From assembly GCF_021190915.1 (NCBI RefSeq), contig NZ_JAIOAP010000024.1, forward strand, positions 1-64,000: a stretch of DNA of 64,000 bases. Reading direction: 5' to 3'. This document shows, piece after piece, positions 15,760 through 24,447 of the stretch. The DNA is from Cohnella silvisoli. Lineage in GTDB: Bacteria > Bacillota > Bacilli > Paenibacillales > Paenibacillaceae. Under the pieces are notes generated by a model, which was not told the origin of the DNA, searched no databases, and saw only the letters and a program-made list of their open reading frames with translations. A program made the translations under genes and the position numbers. Every line of letters begins with the position of its first letter. Position 1 is the first letter of the stretch.

Positions 15760-17241
15760 ATGAATGGGAAGATGAGAAGAAGCGCGCAACTTGCGTTGAT
15801 CGCGTTGTGTGCTATTGCTTTGGTGATCGCAGGGTGCAGCAAAAATAATGGAAATAACGCAAGCAGCACGCAACCGGCTGCAACTAACAGTCAGGGCAGC
15901 GAGAGCAGCAGCGCGAGTCCGACAAGCGAAGCTTCGCCTGAATCAAAGCCGGTCACGATTAAGGTCAGCAACTGGCCGAAGCCGAACGAAGAAGCGCAAG
16001 TCAAAGTGTACGACGCATTCGTAGCGAAGATGAAAGAAAAATATGCCTATATCAACGTCGAGAAAGACGAGTGGGGTTACGATGTGAGCTCCTTCCTGCC
16101 GAAAGCGGCAAGCGGCGAACTCCCTACCGTATACGAAACCTTCTTCACGGAAGCGGACAAAATTATCAAAGCGAATTATGCCGCCGATATTACAGACTTG
16201 ATTACCAAAAACGACTTTGACAAAGCTCTTAATCCTGATTTATTGAAACTCGTCGAAAAAGACGGCAAGTACTTTGGGATTCCTAAAGACGGATATGTGA
16301 TCGGGCTGATGTACAACGTAAATTTATTTAAGCAAGCGGGTCTAGTGGACGAGAAGGGTGTCCCGAAATTTCCGAAGACCTATGAAGAGCTTGCTCAGAC
16401 GGCTCAAATCATTAAAGATAAAACAGGAAAACCCGGCTTTTTCTTCCCGACGAAAAACAACCAAGGCGGTTGGATGTTCATGAATATCGCATGGGCATAC
16501 GGAGCCGAATTCGAGCAGCAGGTGGAAGGAAAGTGGAAAGCGGTGTTTAATACGCCTGAAGCCGCTGCCGCTCTTCAATACGTGAAAGATCTGAAATGGA
16601 AATACAACGTTCTCCCGGCTAACAATTTGGTGGATGTAGGCACGGATTTGTTCCAAATGTTCGGAACCGACCAAGTCGGCATGAGCTTCGGGATGCCTGA
16701 ATGGGGCAACGCGATGGTGCAAAATCTGAAAATGTCAAAAGACAACTTTGCCGTATCGGCTCTTCCGGCAGGACCGAAGGGAAACGTTACGCTTCTCGGA
16801 GGAGGGCTCTATATGTTCGCGCCGGATTCGACGCCCGAGCAATTGGACTCCGCTTTCAAGTGGTTGGAAGTGAAAGGTTTCTCGCCGCAGACAACCCAGG
16901 AATCGCTTGACGGACTTGAAACATCGTCCAAGACAGCCAATGAGCAAGGGTTGATCGTCGGTCCTCACGGACTTCGAGTATGGGTGAATGAGGATCGGAT
17001 CAACGCGGAACAGAAGATTGTCGACAAATACACCAACATAAACATGGATATGTTCAACGATTACATGACGAACGGCTCGGCCGGACTGCGTCCGGAAGTT
17101 CCGGTTAATGCACAAGAACTGTATAAAACGCTGGACGTCGTCATTCAGGCGGTATTAACAAACAAAAACGCCGATCCGAAAACGTTGCTGGATAAAGCGG
17201 CTTCCGATTTCCAAAAGGACTATCTGGATAAAGTGCAATAA
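15760..17241 (+). CDS. Sugar-binding lipoprotein of the ABC importer
   Basis: About 493 residues. Signal peptide with lipobox VIAGC, a low-complexity Ser/Asn linker, then a family 1 extracellular solute-binding fold (KVYDAFVAKMKEKYAYINVE ... Domain with GGGLYMFAPDS). It should capture the oligosaccharide outside the membrane and deliver it to the two permeases. Start is the ATG at 15760, eight bases after GGGGG; an ATG two codons earlier is too close to that site. Strong terminator after the gene. Larger than maltose-type proteins (about 420), mainly through the linker. Confidence 0.9.
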   Translation: MNGKMRRSAQLALIALCAIALVIAGCSKNNGNNASSTQPAATNSQGSESSSASPTSEASPESKPVTIKVSNWPKPNEEAQVKVYDAFVAKMKEKYAYINVEKDEWGYDVSSFLPKAASGELPTVYETFFTEADKIIKANYAADITDLITKNDFDKALNPDLLKLVEKDGKYFGIPKDGYVIGLMYNVNLFKQAGLVDEKGVPKFPKTYEELAQTAQIIKDKTGKPGFFFPTKNNQGGWMFMNIAWAYGAEFEQQVEGKWKAVFNTPEAAAALQYVKDLKWKYNVLPANNLVDVGTDLFQMFGTDQVGMSFGMPEWGNAMVQNLKMSKDNFAVSALPAGPKGNVTLLGGGLYMFAPDSTPEQLDSAFKWLEVKGFSPQTTQESLDGLETSSKTANEQGLIVGPHGLRVWVNEDRINAEQKIVDKYTNINMDMFNDYMTNGSAGLRPEVPVNAQELYKTLDVVIQAVLTNKNADPKTLLDKAASDFQKDYLDKVQ

Positions 17242-17274
17242 TCAACGAGGTGTGTATCATTGCAACTTCCCGAG

Positions 17275-17317
17275 AGGCAGGTACTTGAAATAAAGTACCT
17301 GCCTTTCTGTTTTTTTG
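17275..17317 (+). terminator. Terminator of the importer operon
   Basis: AGGCAGGTACTT pairs with AAGTACCTGCCT, then TTCTGTTTTTTT. Confidence 0.92.
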
Positions 17318-17356
17318 AACGCCAGAGGGAGTAGTAAGTTTCTATTTGGATTGCCC

Positions 17357-18016
17357 TTAAGGGTTGTGATCTGGCAACAACGAGCTGACAATCAAAGACA
17401 ACGTTTGCTTATATACTGCGTGGGCCGATTGTACATCTCCCAAGTGTCCACCCATGTAAAGATGAATAACGCCGTGAAGAGAGGACCAGAATATACGTAC
17501 AACGGATTCCGTTTCATACTGGCCGGGAATCAGTCCTTGCCCTTGCGCATTGCCGATCACGGTTAATAATTGTCGCATGGCTGTTAACGTACCATTCATG
17601 CTTTCCACGTCCGGTTTGAAATCCGCGAAGGCTCCTCCGAACATCAGCTTATAATAGCTGGAGTAACGCTGCCCAAATTGCCAATAGGTTTCGCCTAAAT
17701 TCAGCAAATGCTGTGCTGGATCTGCAGCCTGCTGCGTCCCCTCTAATTCGTTAGCGAGAATCTTACAGCCATCCAGATACAACTGCTGAGCCAAACCCTC
17801 TTTATTGACAAACAAGCTATAAATAATTTTTGTCGAGCAATCCATTTTCTGAGCTACCTTACGCACCGTAACGGCTTCCGGTCCTTCTTCTTGCAAAAGC
17901 GTTGCCGCAGCATCAACAACGAGCTTGCGGAGATTTTCAGTATTTTGCAAACGAGCTTCTTGGTAAGTTTTCAATACTCGCGTGTTCGAGTTAGAGGAGA
18001 TATCTTGGTCGCTCAT
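17357..18016 (-). CDS. TetR-family repressor
   Basis: A 219-residue regulator. The TetR helix-turn-helix lies at about residues 22-66 (VDAAATLLQEEG ... VAQKMDCSTKIIYSLFVNKEG); the C-terminal domain resembles the TetR_C group with WQFGQRYSSYYKLMF. Start ATG 18014-18016 behind GAAGGTGATG; a longer frame adds 14 residues without a better ribosome site. Divergent from the SDR-oxidoreductase-SMP30 unit, and two palindromes with GTTACC half-sites lie in the gap, so it probably represses that operon and possibly itself. Confidence 0.85.
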   Translation of the reverse strand: MSDQDISSNSNTRVLKTYQEARLQNTENLRKLVVDAAATLLQEEGPEAVTVRKVAQKMDCSTKIIYSLFVNKEGLAQQLYLDGCKILANELEGTQQAADPAQHLLNLGETYWQFGQRYSSYYKLMFGGAFADFKPDVESMNGTLTAMRQLLTVIGNAQGQGLIPGQYETESVVRIFWSSLHGVIHLYMGGHLGDVQSAHAVYKQTLSLIVSSLLPDHNP

Positions 18017-18190
18017 ATAATCATCACCTTCGGTTATCATGTTTTCATCAGGAAACAAAGTTTCTTATTCTCTTACCGGGAATTTTATATAGTTGTTGGA
18101 CTGTTGTCAATGAGACGTCGGATGCCCAAATATGATAATCCATATTTCATATTGACTTTCTAGATAATTCGAATTACAATGATTCTCGTA

Positions 18191-18205
18191 GGAAACAGTG
18201 TTACC
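18191..18205. promoter_or_regulatory. TetR operator, site 1
   Basis: GGAAAC AGT GTTACC, an imperfect palindrome sharing arms and spacing with site 2. Confidence 0.5.
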
Positions 18206-18260
18206 AAATAAGTCGTTGATTATTACTTTCCAAGGAAATCGTAGAATTCGTTTAAATTAT

Positions 18261-18277
18261 CGGTAACATTGTTACCG
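18261..18277. promoter_or_regulatory. TetR operator, site 2
   Basis: CGGTAAC ATT GTTACCG, a perfect 7-bp inverted repeat with 3-bp centre, 37 bp before the SDR start codon. Confidence 0.65.
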
Positions 18278-18313
18278 TATTAAAACATCGAAACCGAAAA
18301 GGAGATTAACGCT

Positions 18314-19156
18314 ATGACAATTCATGGAAAATGGACGCTCGTCACGGGAGCTTCTTCCGGTATTGGAGAGCAATTCGCAAGGCAGCTAGCCAAACAAGGC
18401 AGCTATTTGGTACTCGTGGCCCGATCGCAGAGCAAGCTTGAGAGTCTGGCATCAGAGCTTAGAAAGAGGTATGGCATAAAAGCGGAGGTTATCCCTATGG
18501 ATCTTGCGAAAGAGGGTGCACCTAGCGAGTTATATCGGCAATGTCAACTTTTGAAAGTGGATATCGAACTTCTGGTCAACAATGCAGGCTTTGCTACACA
18601 CGGTTTGTTTGAAGAAGTGTCAGGCGAGCGTCAACATGAAGAGGTTATGCTCAATGTCGCCGCAGTTGTAGATATGACCCACTTGTTCTTGCCGGACATG
18701 TTGCGTAGAAGCTCAGGTGCAGTTATCAATGTTGCTTCAACCGCCGGATTTCAACCGCTTCCTTATATGGCCGTATATGGGGCGACGAAAGCTTTTGTTT
18801 TATCTTTTACTCAAGCATTGTGGTGGGAAAACCGCAACCGCGGCGTGAAATTTTTCGCGCTTTGCCCCGGGTCGACGGACACCAGTTTCTTTAATGTCGT
18901 AGGAGCGGAAGAAGCATCCGTCGGAAAGAAAGATACTCCGGAAAGAGTCGTAGAAGTTGCGCTTCGTGCATTGGAGGAAGGAAAACTGTATGTCGTTCCA
19001 GGTGTGCAGAATTATTTCGGGGCGCAGTTATCGCGATTCATTACACGAAAGCAAAGTCTTCGACTTGTTGGGAGCATGCTTCGTCCGCGTAAAGGATCGG
19101 GCAATAATAAAAATCCGGGTAATCAATCTGATCTTGCAGGGAGGACAATACGATGA
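18314..19156 (+). CDS. Short-chain dehydrogenase/reductase
   Basis: A 280-residue classical SDR. Cofactor motif TGASSGIG at residues 11-18, NNAG at about 90, catalytic Ser in VINVASTAGF and the YxxxK pair in YGATK. The pattern resembles DltE/YqjQ-like reductases. Substrate unknown. First gene of a three-gene unit; it overlaps the next gene by four bases (ATGA). Start ATG after AAGGAG. Likely induced when TetR releases its operators. Confidence 0.88.
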   Translation: MTIHGKWTLVTGASSGIGEQFARQLAKQGSYLVLVARSQSKLESLASELRKRYGIKAEVIPMDLAKEGAPSELYRQCQLLKVDIELLVNNAGFATHGLFEEVSGERQHEEVMLNVAAVVDMTHLFLPDMLRRSSGAVINVASTAGFQPLPYMAVYGATKAFVLSFTQALWWENRNRGVKFFALCPGSTDTSFFNVVGAEEASVGKKDTPERVVEVALRALEEGKLYVVPGVQNYFGAQLSRFITRKQSLRLVGSMLRPRKGSGNNKNPGNQSDLAGRTIR

Positions 19157-20166
19157 AAGCGATACAACTGATAAATGGCTTCGGATTTGAGGAATTGACC
19201 TTGGCGGAACTTGACATACCAAAGCCGGGTCCTCAGGAGGTGCTGATTCGCATGAAGGCAGCTTCTCTGAATTACCGGGATCTAGTGATTCTGAACGGAT
19301 TAATGCCGATTGAAATCAAATTTCCCTTCATTCCGTTATCTGATGGAGCGGGAGAAGTTGTAGCCGTTGGCCAAGGAGTGACAAGGTTTCAAGTTGGAAA
19401 CCGAGTAGCGTGTAATTTGCAACAGAAATTCATTGCCGGCAGTCCGAAGGCAGAGGTGTTAAGAGATAGTTTGGGAGGTCCCTTGAACGGAGTCGCGGCC
19501 GAGTATGTCGTCCTGCATGAAGACGGAGTCGTCTCTATTCCCGATCACCTCACATGGGAGGAGGCTTCGACCTTGCCGATCGCAGCATTAACCGCATGGA
19601 GCATGCTAATGGAATACGGTAGTTTGCAAGCGGGCGATACCGTGCTTCTGCAAGGGACAGGGGGCGTATCCATTTTCGGGCTTCAGTTCTCTGTTATGGC
19701 CGGAGCGCGGGCGATTATTACATCGAGCAGCAACGCCAAACTGGAACGAGCAAAAGCTCTCGGCGCATGGCAAACGATCAACTATTCGGAAGTTCCCGAT
19801 TGGGATAAGGCTGTGTTAGAACTGACTGGCAGCGGCGTCGATCATGTTCTGGATGTTGGAGGGGCGGCAACGATGGGGAAATCCATAAATGCGCTTCGCG
19901 TTGGAGGGACCTTAAGTATGGTCGGGTTCTTATCGGGCTTAACTATCCCGGAATACGACGTCACCGGAATCTTGCAAAAAGCCGCAACCGTTCGCGGCAG
20001 TCAAGTCGGCAACCGAGATCACTTTGAAAAGATGAATCGAGCGATTGCCCATCATCGTTTACATCCCGTCATCGACCATGTTTTCCCGCTGAACCGAATT
20101 GGAGAAGCATTCGCGCTCTTGGCTGAAGGGAAGCATTATTTCGGTAAAATCGTAGTCCAAATATAA
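19153..20166 (+). CDS. Quinone-oxidoreductase-like zinc-independent MDR dehydrogenase
   Basis: A 337-residue medium-chain dehydrogenase/reductase. GroES-like N-terminal half (PGPQEVLIRMKAASLNYRDL), then a Rossmann domain with GTGGVSIFGLQFSVMAG. The cysteine ligands of zinc alcohol dehydrogenases are not present, which points to the quinone oxidoreductase/YhdH-like branch using NADPH. Translationally coupled to the SDR by ATGA overlap. Both probably detoxify or reduce the same class of carbonyl or quinone compounds. Confidence 0.85.
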   Translation: MKAIQLINGFGFEELTLAELDIPKPGPQEVLIRMKAASLNYRDLVILNGLMPIEIKFPFIPLSDGAGEVVAVGQGVTRFQVGNRVACNLQQKFIAGSPKAEVLRDSLGGPLNGVAAEYVVLHEDGVVSIPDHLTWEEASTLPIAALTAWSMLMEYGSLQAGDTVLLQGTGGVSIFGLQFSVMAGARAIITSSSNAKLERAKALGAWQTINYSEVPDWDKAVLELTGSGVDHVLDVGGAATMGKSINALRVGGTLSMVGFLSGLTIPEYDVTGILQKAATVRGSQVGNRDHFEKMNRAIAHHRLHPVIDHVFPLNRIGEAFALLAEGKHYFGKIVVQI

Positions 20167-20198
20167 AATCTCATTTATAAGACATAGGAGACGTTCTA

Positions 20199-21359
20199 AT
20201 GCCCAATAAACCAGTTAGCTCCGCTAAATTCAATGAAGTTGTGAATAGTCCTAAACGCTCATCGCGTAGAGTGCGCAGAGTGATATTATCGCTGCTTGCG
20301 GTGATCCTTTTGGGTGTGATCATTTTCTTGCTTGTACCTTCACCTATCGAACCGACAAAATGGATCACGCCGGCGGGCCCCTCATTTAAGGAACCGGGTC
20401 CGTGGCAACAGAACGACAAACTCAGCTCACCTCAACTTGTTACGGATGCCCCTAAATCCCCGGAATTCATAACCTTTGATAAGGAAGGTAAGTTATATAC
20501 AGGAGATTCTGATGGGAAAATTTACAAGGTTGGTTTCGATGCAGACGGCAATCCGCAAGAGGCTCAAGTGTTTGCAGATACCAAAGGAACGCCTAATGGG
20601 CTTAAATTCGATGCCAATGGCAATTTGATCGTTACTGATGTTAAGAGGGGACTGCTTTCAATAAACCCATCCGGGAGCATAGAGGTATTGGCTGATCAAG
20701 TGGACGGCAAGCCGATCTATTTAGCTAACGAGCTTGATATTGCCCAAGACGGCTCCATTTATTTTTCTGACACTTCGAACTATGGGCGCGTCACGTTCAA
20801 GGAAATGGCCGAGAACAAGCCGCATGGACGTTTGCTGAAGTACGATCCAATGACCAAACAAACGACTGTCCTTTTGGAAGGCCTCTATTTTGCAAACGGG
20901 GTTGCCTTGTCTGCGGATGAAGATTTCGTGCTTGTTGCGGAATCGTATCATTATCAGCTGACCCGATACTGGCTCAAGGGTTCAAAGAAGGGGACAACCG
21001 ATATTTTTGCGAAAAATCTCGCCGGCTTTCCAGACAATATTACGCGTGATGAGCAAGGTCATTTCTGGGTCGGCATCTTTACGACTCGCATTTCTTTTGT
21101 AGATCAAATGCATCGCAGCCCTTGGTTGGCTGGTACTATGGCCAAAGTACCGGAGTTGTTGCTTAGCGGTGCAAGCGCACCAGCGAAGCATGGGCTTGTT
21201 GCTGAACTCAGTCCGCAGGGTGAGCTTGTCGAAAGTTGGCACGACCCCGAAGGCTCACTGTATGGCGTAACTACGGCTGTAAATCATAACGGATATTTAT
21301 ATATTGGAACAGCACCCGGAGGCAGTGAGGGCGTTCATCGCCTGCTTTTACCAAAGTAA
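20199..21359 (+). CDS. Membrane-anchored SMP-30/strictosidine synthase-like beta-propeller
   Basis: A 386-residue protein with a basic N-terminus and one membrane helix (about 27-50), followed by a six-bladed propeller of the SMP-30/gluconolactonase or strictosidine-synthase group. Diagnostic pieces are NGLKFDANGNLIVTD, ANELDIAQDGSIYFSDTS and ANGVALSADEDFVLVAES. The Asn/Asp residues in these loops usually bind calcium. Outward-facing anchoring is expected. Third gene of the TetR-controlled unit, 32 bases after the oxidoreductase; probably a lactone-type hydrolase, substrate unknown. Confidence 0.82.
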   Translation: MPNKPVSSAKFNEVVNSPKRSSRRVRRVILSLLAVILLGVIIFLLVPSPIEPTKWITPAGPSFKEPGPWQQNDKLSSPQLVTDAPKSPEFITFDKEGKLYTGDSDGKIYKVGFDADGNPQEAQVFADTKGTPNGLKFDANGNLIVTDVKRGLLSINPSGSIEVLADQVDGKPIYLANELDIAQDGSIYFSDTSNYGRVTFKEMAENKPHGRLLKYDPMTKQTTVLLEGLYFANGVALSADEDFVLVAESYHYQLTRYWLKGSKKGTTDIFAKNLAGFPDNITRDEQGHFWVGIFTTRISFVDQMHRSPWLAGTMAKVPELLLSGASAPAKHGLVAELSPQGELVESWHDPEGSLYGVTTAVNHNGYLYIGTAPGGSEGVHRLLLPK

Positions 21360-21386
21360 AATCGTTATGAGCGAGTGGATTAAAGG

Positions 21387-21419
21387 GAGACCCGTGAATG
21401 AATAACGGGCTCTTTTTTA
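21387..21419 (+). terminator. Terminator of the SDR-MDR-SMP30 unit
   Basis: GAGACCCGT pairs with ACGGGCTC (one bulge), followed by six T residues. Confidence 0.85.
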
Positions 21420-21442
21420 TTTGCTGTAATAGAACAGAATGT

Positions 21443-21466
21443 TTAACCATTTCGCAGATTTAACCC
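21443..21466 (+). promoter_or_regulatory. TTTCGCAG element D (before beta-helix gene)
   Basis: AACCATTTCGCAGATTTAAC; core at 21450-21457, 132 bp before the start codon. Nearly identical to element A. Confidence 0.55.
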
Positions 21467-21480
21467 CTAATCAAATACGA

Positions 21481-21494
21481 TGCAAACGTTTACA
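21481..21494 (+). promoter_or_regulatory. CcpA (cre)-like site
   Basis: TGCAAACGTTTACA matches the cre consensus except at one position. Predicts carbon catabolite control of the beta-helix gene. Confidence 0.55.
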
Positions 21495-21588
21495 TTTAGA
21501 GTGCTGAAGCAGCGAAATTCTGTGAAAGGAGGCCATAGTTAATTTGCAGTTATTCAAATGAATTCAAATGATGAAGGAGGCAAATGCA

Positions 21589-23622
21589 ATGTCAACGATC
21601 ACTCCGATGAGAAGAAACTGGACGATGGCTTTGATCGCTATACTGCTCGTTTGTGGGTTACTGCTGCCGCTAACAGGCAGCAAAGCTTATGCGGCGAATA
21701 CGACGTATTACGTAGATTCAGCGGCGGGCAGCGATACCGCGAACGGCACAAGCACGGGCACAGCATGGAAAACATTGACCAAAGTGAACTCGGTAACGTT
21801 TCAAGCTGGGGACAAAATTTTGTTCAAAAAAGGGGGTACTTGGAACGGACAGCTGCATCCGCTCGGCTCAGGCAGCTCCGGCAATCCGATCACGATCGAT
21901 TCCTACGGAACGGGCAATCGTCCGCTTATTAATGGTGGCAGTCTGGCGTCAGGAGCAGCCGTGTATCTGGTGAACCAACAGTATTGGGTCATTCAGAATT
22001 TGGAATTGACGAATAATACCGGCTTGGACAACTCAGGTACGGCAACCGTAGGAGGTGTGCCCCGTCATGGCATTTATATCGAATCAAACGGAGGCGGGAA
22101 GCTTAACTACTTCCGAATCGTCAATAACTATGTGCATGACGTGAACGGGTGTTTCAACTGCGGCGCGGTAGAACCGCATACCAATGGCGGCATAAGCATG
22201 TTTGCCGGCGGGGCAAGCGACGGCTTCAACGATGTTGTCGTTGAGAACAACATAGTAGATCACGTCGGACGCAACGGAATTAACATCTGGGATGCCAGTT
22301 ATCATACGGGGGATCAAACTGTGGTCATTGCATCGCAGCTTAGCACCGGCTTGACCGTCCAGAATAACAGCGTTTCCTATACGGACGGCGACGGCATTCT
22401 TGTTTTCGGTTTCAAGGATTCGGTCATTCAGTACAACGTATCGAACGGTGCGGGTCAGAAAATGATCACGGGCTTTAACATGAACGCAAGCGCTGGCATC
22501 TGGCCAACCCGTTCAATAGGCACGATTGTGCAATATAACGAAGCTTATGGTACCCAGACGACGGATACGGACGGACAGGGCTTCGACGTCGACCTCGGTC
22601 ACTACGGGGCGATTGTCCAGTATAACTACAGCCACGATAACGAAGGTGGATTCATTCTATTGATGGGACCATACACGAACACGAGTACGATCCGCTACAA
22701 CGTGAGCGTGAACGATGCCTATGGCGGTGAAAAAGGGGTCATTACGTTCTCCTGGGGAGTGCCGGAAGGCACGAACATCTATAACAACACCATTTACATC
22801 GGCTCTGGGCTCAAAAACCCGATTTATTGCGATGGCTGCGACGCGAATACGCCGGGAACGTGGAGTTTTAAGAACAATATCATCTATAACGTGGGGACGG
22901 GTACTTATGCCTATCCAAGCGTCGGTGCCACCATCGATAACAATTTGTTCTATGGGAATCATCCGGCCAGCGAACCAGCCGATGCTCACAAGCTGACTTC
23001 CGATCCGTTGTTCGTGAGTCCGGGAACCAGTTCACCGGGGCTGAGCTCGGCGACCGGTTACAAGCTTGGCACCGGATCGCCCGCAATCGGCAGCGGTCTG
23101 CTGATCTCGGGCAACGGCGGCAAGGATTACTTCGGGAACATCGTCTCAAGTATGGCAGCTCCAAGCAGAGGTTTTCATGAAGCAGGCACCTTCACCGCTC
23201 CGGTTCAATTGACGGATTATGCGAACGATTGGAGCGTTTCGAACTCCCATTCCGCCAACATGATGTTCGATTCCACTAATCCGTCTTATTTTAACGGAGA
23301 TACATCCCGGTTCAAACGCAGTTCGACGGCGACGGGATACGTCATTTATTATTTTGCCGACATGAAGCAATTTGCCGCTAATATTTATGAGTTTAATATC
23401 AATTTGACGAAAGTGAAGTTCTATTCTTCGCCTAACGGCACGACTTGGACGCTGGTCGCGAGCGCAAATACGACACCTGCCGCGACTGCCGCCGGATGGG
23501 CTTTTACGCAATACACGCCTACCGCGAATCTTCCGACGGGAACGAATTACTTAAAGGTGGAGTTCTCGGATACGACTTCAGCTTGGGGAACGCAGCTGGG
23601 GCAGATTGTGATCTCGAAGTAG
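21589..23622 (+). CDS. Secreted right-handed parallel beta-helix protein
   Basis: About 677 residues. Signal peptide ending near SKAYA-ANTTYYVD, so the mature protein is exported. Residues about 35-500 consist of repeated short strands with regularly spaced Asn and Val (VIQNLELTNNTG, VENNIVDHVGRNGI, QNNSVSYTDGDGI, QYNVSNGAG), the signature of pectate-lyase/polygalacturonase-type beta-helices. A C-terminal beta-sandwich of about 130 residues (after AGTFTAPVQLTDYANDW) looks like a carbohydrate-binding module. Start is ATG 21589 behind AAGGAGG, not the ATG inside that ribosome site. Probably a polysaccharide lyase or hydrolase; catalytic residues could not be assigned. Confidence 0.8.
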   Translation: MSTITPMRRNWTMALIAILLVCGLLLPLTGSKAYAANTTYYVDSAAGSDTANGTSTGTAWKTLTKVNSVTFQAGDKILFKKGGTWNGQLHPLGSGSSGNPITIDSYGTGNRPLINGGSLASGAAVYLVNQQYWVIQNLELTNNTGLDNSGTATVGGVPRHGIYIESNGGGKLNYFRIVNNYVHDVNGCFNCGAVEPHTNGGISMFAGGASDGFNDVVVENNIVDHVGRNGINIWDASYHTGDQTVVIASQLSTGLTVQNNSVSYTDGDGILVFGFKDSVIQYNVSNGAGQKMITGFNMNASAGIWPTRSIGTIVQYNEAYGTQTTDTDGQGFDVDLGHYGAIVQYNYSHDNEGGFILLMGPYTNTSTIRYNVSVNDAYGGEKGVITFSWGVPEGTNIYNNTIYIGSGLKNPIYCDGCDANTPGTWSFKNNIIYNVGTGTYAYPSVGATIDNNLFYGNHPASEPADAHKLTSDPLFVSPGTSSPGLSSATGYKLGTGSPAIGSGLLISGNGGKDYFGNIVSSMAAPSRGFHEAGTFTAPVQLTDYANDWSVSNSHSANMMFDSTNPSYFNGDTSRFKRSSTATGYVIYYFADMKQFAANIYEFNINLTKVKFYSSPNGTTWTLVASANTTPAATAAGWAFTQYTPTANLPTGTNYLKVEFSDTTSAWGTQLGQIVISK

Positions 23623-23642
23623 ACAACGAATGATATTGAAAT

Positions 23643-23670
23643 AGAAGGGCAACGCTCGCGTTGCTCTTCT
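23643..23670 (+). terminator. Hairpin after beta-helix gene
   Basis: AGAAGGGCAACG pairs with CGTTGCTCTTCT; weak T tail, so termination may be partial. Confidence 0.55.
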
Positions 23671-23694
23671 GTTTCATAGAAAGGCGATGTATAT

Positions 23695-24342
23695 ATGAAT
23701 AGAAAGCGCCGTATCGGAATGATGCTTTTGATCGTAATGACTTTCACTTCGGGCTGCACTGTCAAAGCGGAAAACGAGAGATCGTCCGATAGGACGAATG
23801 TTCTAGAAATCGTAGCCTCGGTTAACGGAGAACCGATTCGATATGGCGAGTTTGCGATGATAATGGAGCGGAAACGCAGCGAAGCTGTTCGGTATTTTTA
23901 CGACAAATACGGTGCAGAGGACATTGCTGAATATTGGACCACCGCCTTCGGCAAGGAAACTCCTATCGAATGGCTTAAATCGGCTGCGCTCGATGAAACA
24001 GCTAGGATCAAAGTCCAGCAGATCATCGCCAGAGACGAGGGCGTCGTTAAGCGAATCGATTATTCGGATTTCCGAAACGACTGGATCCAGGAAAACGAGC
24101 TCCGCCATAAAGCGGAAGAGAAAAAGGAATTAATATACGGACCGCTGCAGTATGATGAGAACGTCTACTATGAGTATGTGTTCAGCAATACGGTACTTCA
24201 GGTAAAGGAGAAGCTAAGGAAGCGTTCAAACACTTCGGTTGGAGAAGGGGAAAGGTTATACCAAGAACTGTTGGAACGGAAGCTGAGCTCTGCAACAGAC
24301 GTCATCCAACGGGATGTGTATGATCGCATCCAAAACCCATAG
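23695..24342 (+). CDS. SurA/PrsA-like N-terminal domain lipoprotein
   Basis: A 215-residue lipoprotein (lipobox TSGC at residue 20). The segment IVASVNGEPIRYGEFAMIMERKR is the conserved start of the SurA_N/PpiC chaperone domain. No parvulin isomerase domain follows, so this is a chaperone-like fragment rather than a full PrsA. Lying between two secreted-enzyme genes, it may help fold an exported protein, but this is inference. Start ATG after AAAGGCGATG. No separate TTTCGCAG element precedes it; it likely depends on read-through. Confidence 0.7.
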   Translation: MNRKRRIGMMLLIVMTFTSGCTVKAENERSSDRTNVLEIVASVNGEPIRYGEFAMIMERKRSEAVRYFYDKYGAEDIAEYWTTAFGKETPIEWLKSAALDETARIKVQQIIARDEGVVKRIDYSDFRNDWIQENELRHKAEEKKELIYGPLQYDENVYYEYVFSNTVLQVKEKLRKRSNTSVGEGERLYQELLERKLSSATDVIQRDVYDRIQNP

Positions 24343-24348
24343 CCTAAC

Positions 24349-24373
24349 AAACTTTTTCGCAGGGTTGTCGGAT
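24349..24373 (+). promoter_or_regulatory. TTTCGCAG element E (before hydrolase gene)
   Basis: Core TTTCGCAG at 24355-24362, followed by GGTTGTCGGATGTCAT, which resembles the downstream part of element B. 86 bp before the start codon. Confidence 0.5.
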
Positions 24374-24447
24374 GTCATACGTCATAATAAAGCGTTATTA
24401 TAAGGGTCGACAATGGAATCCTATGATCATGGAAATCGAGGAAACAT

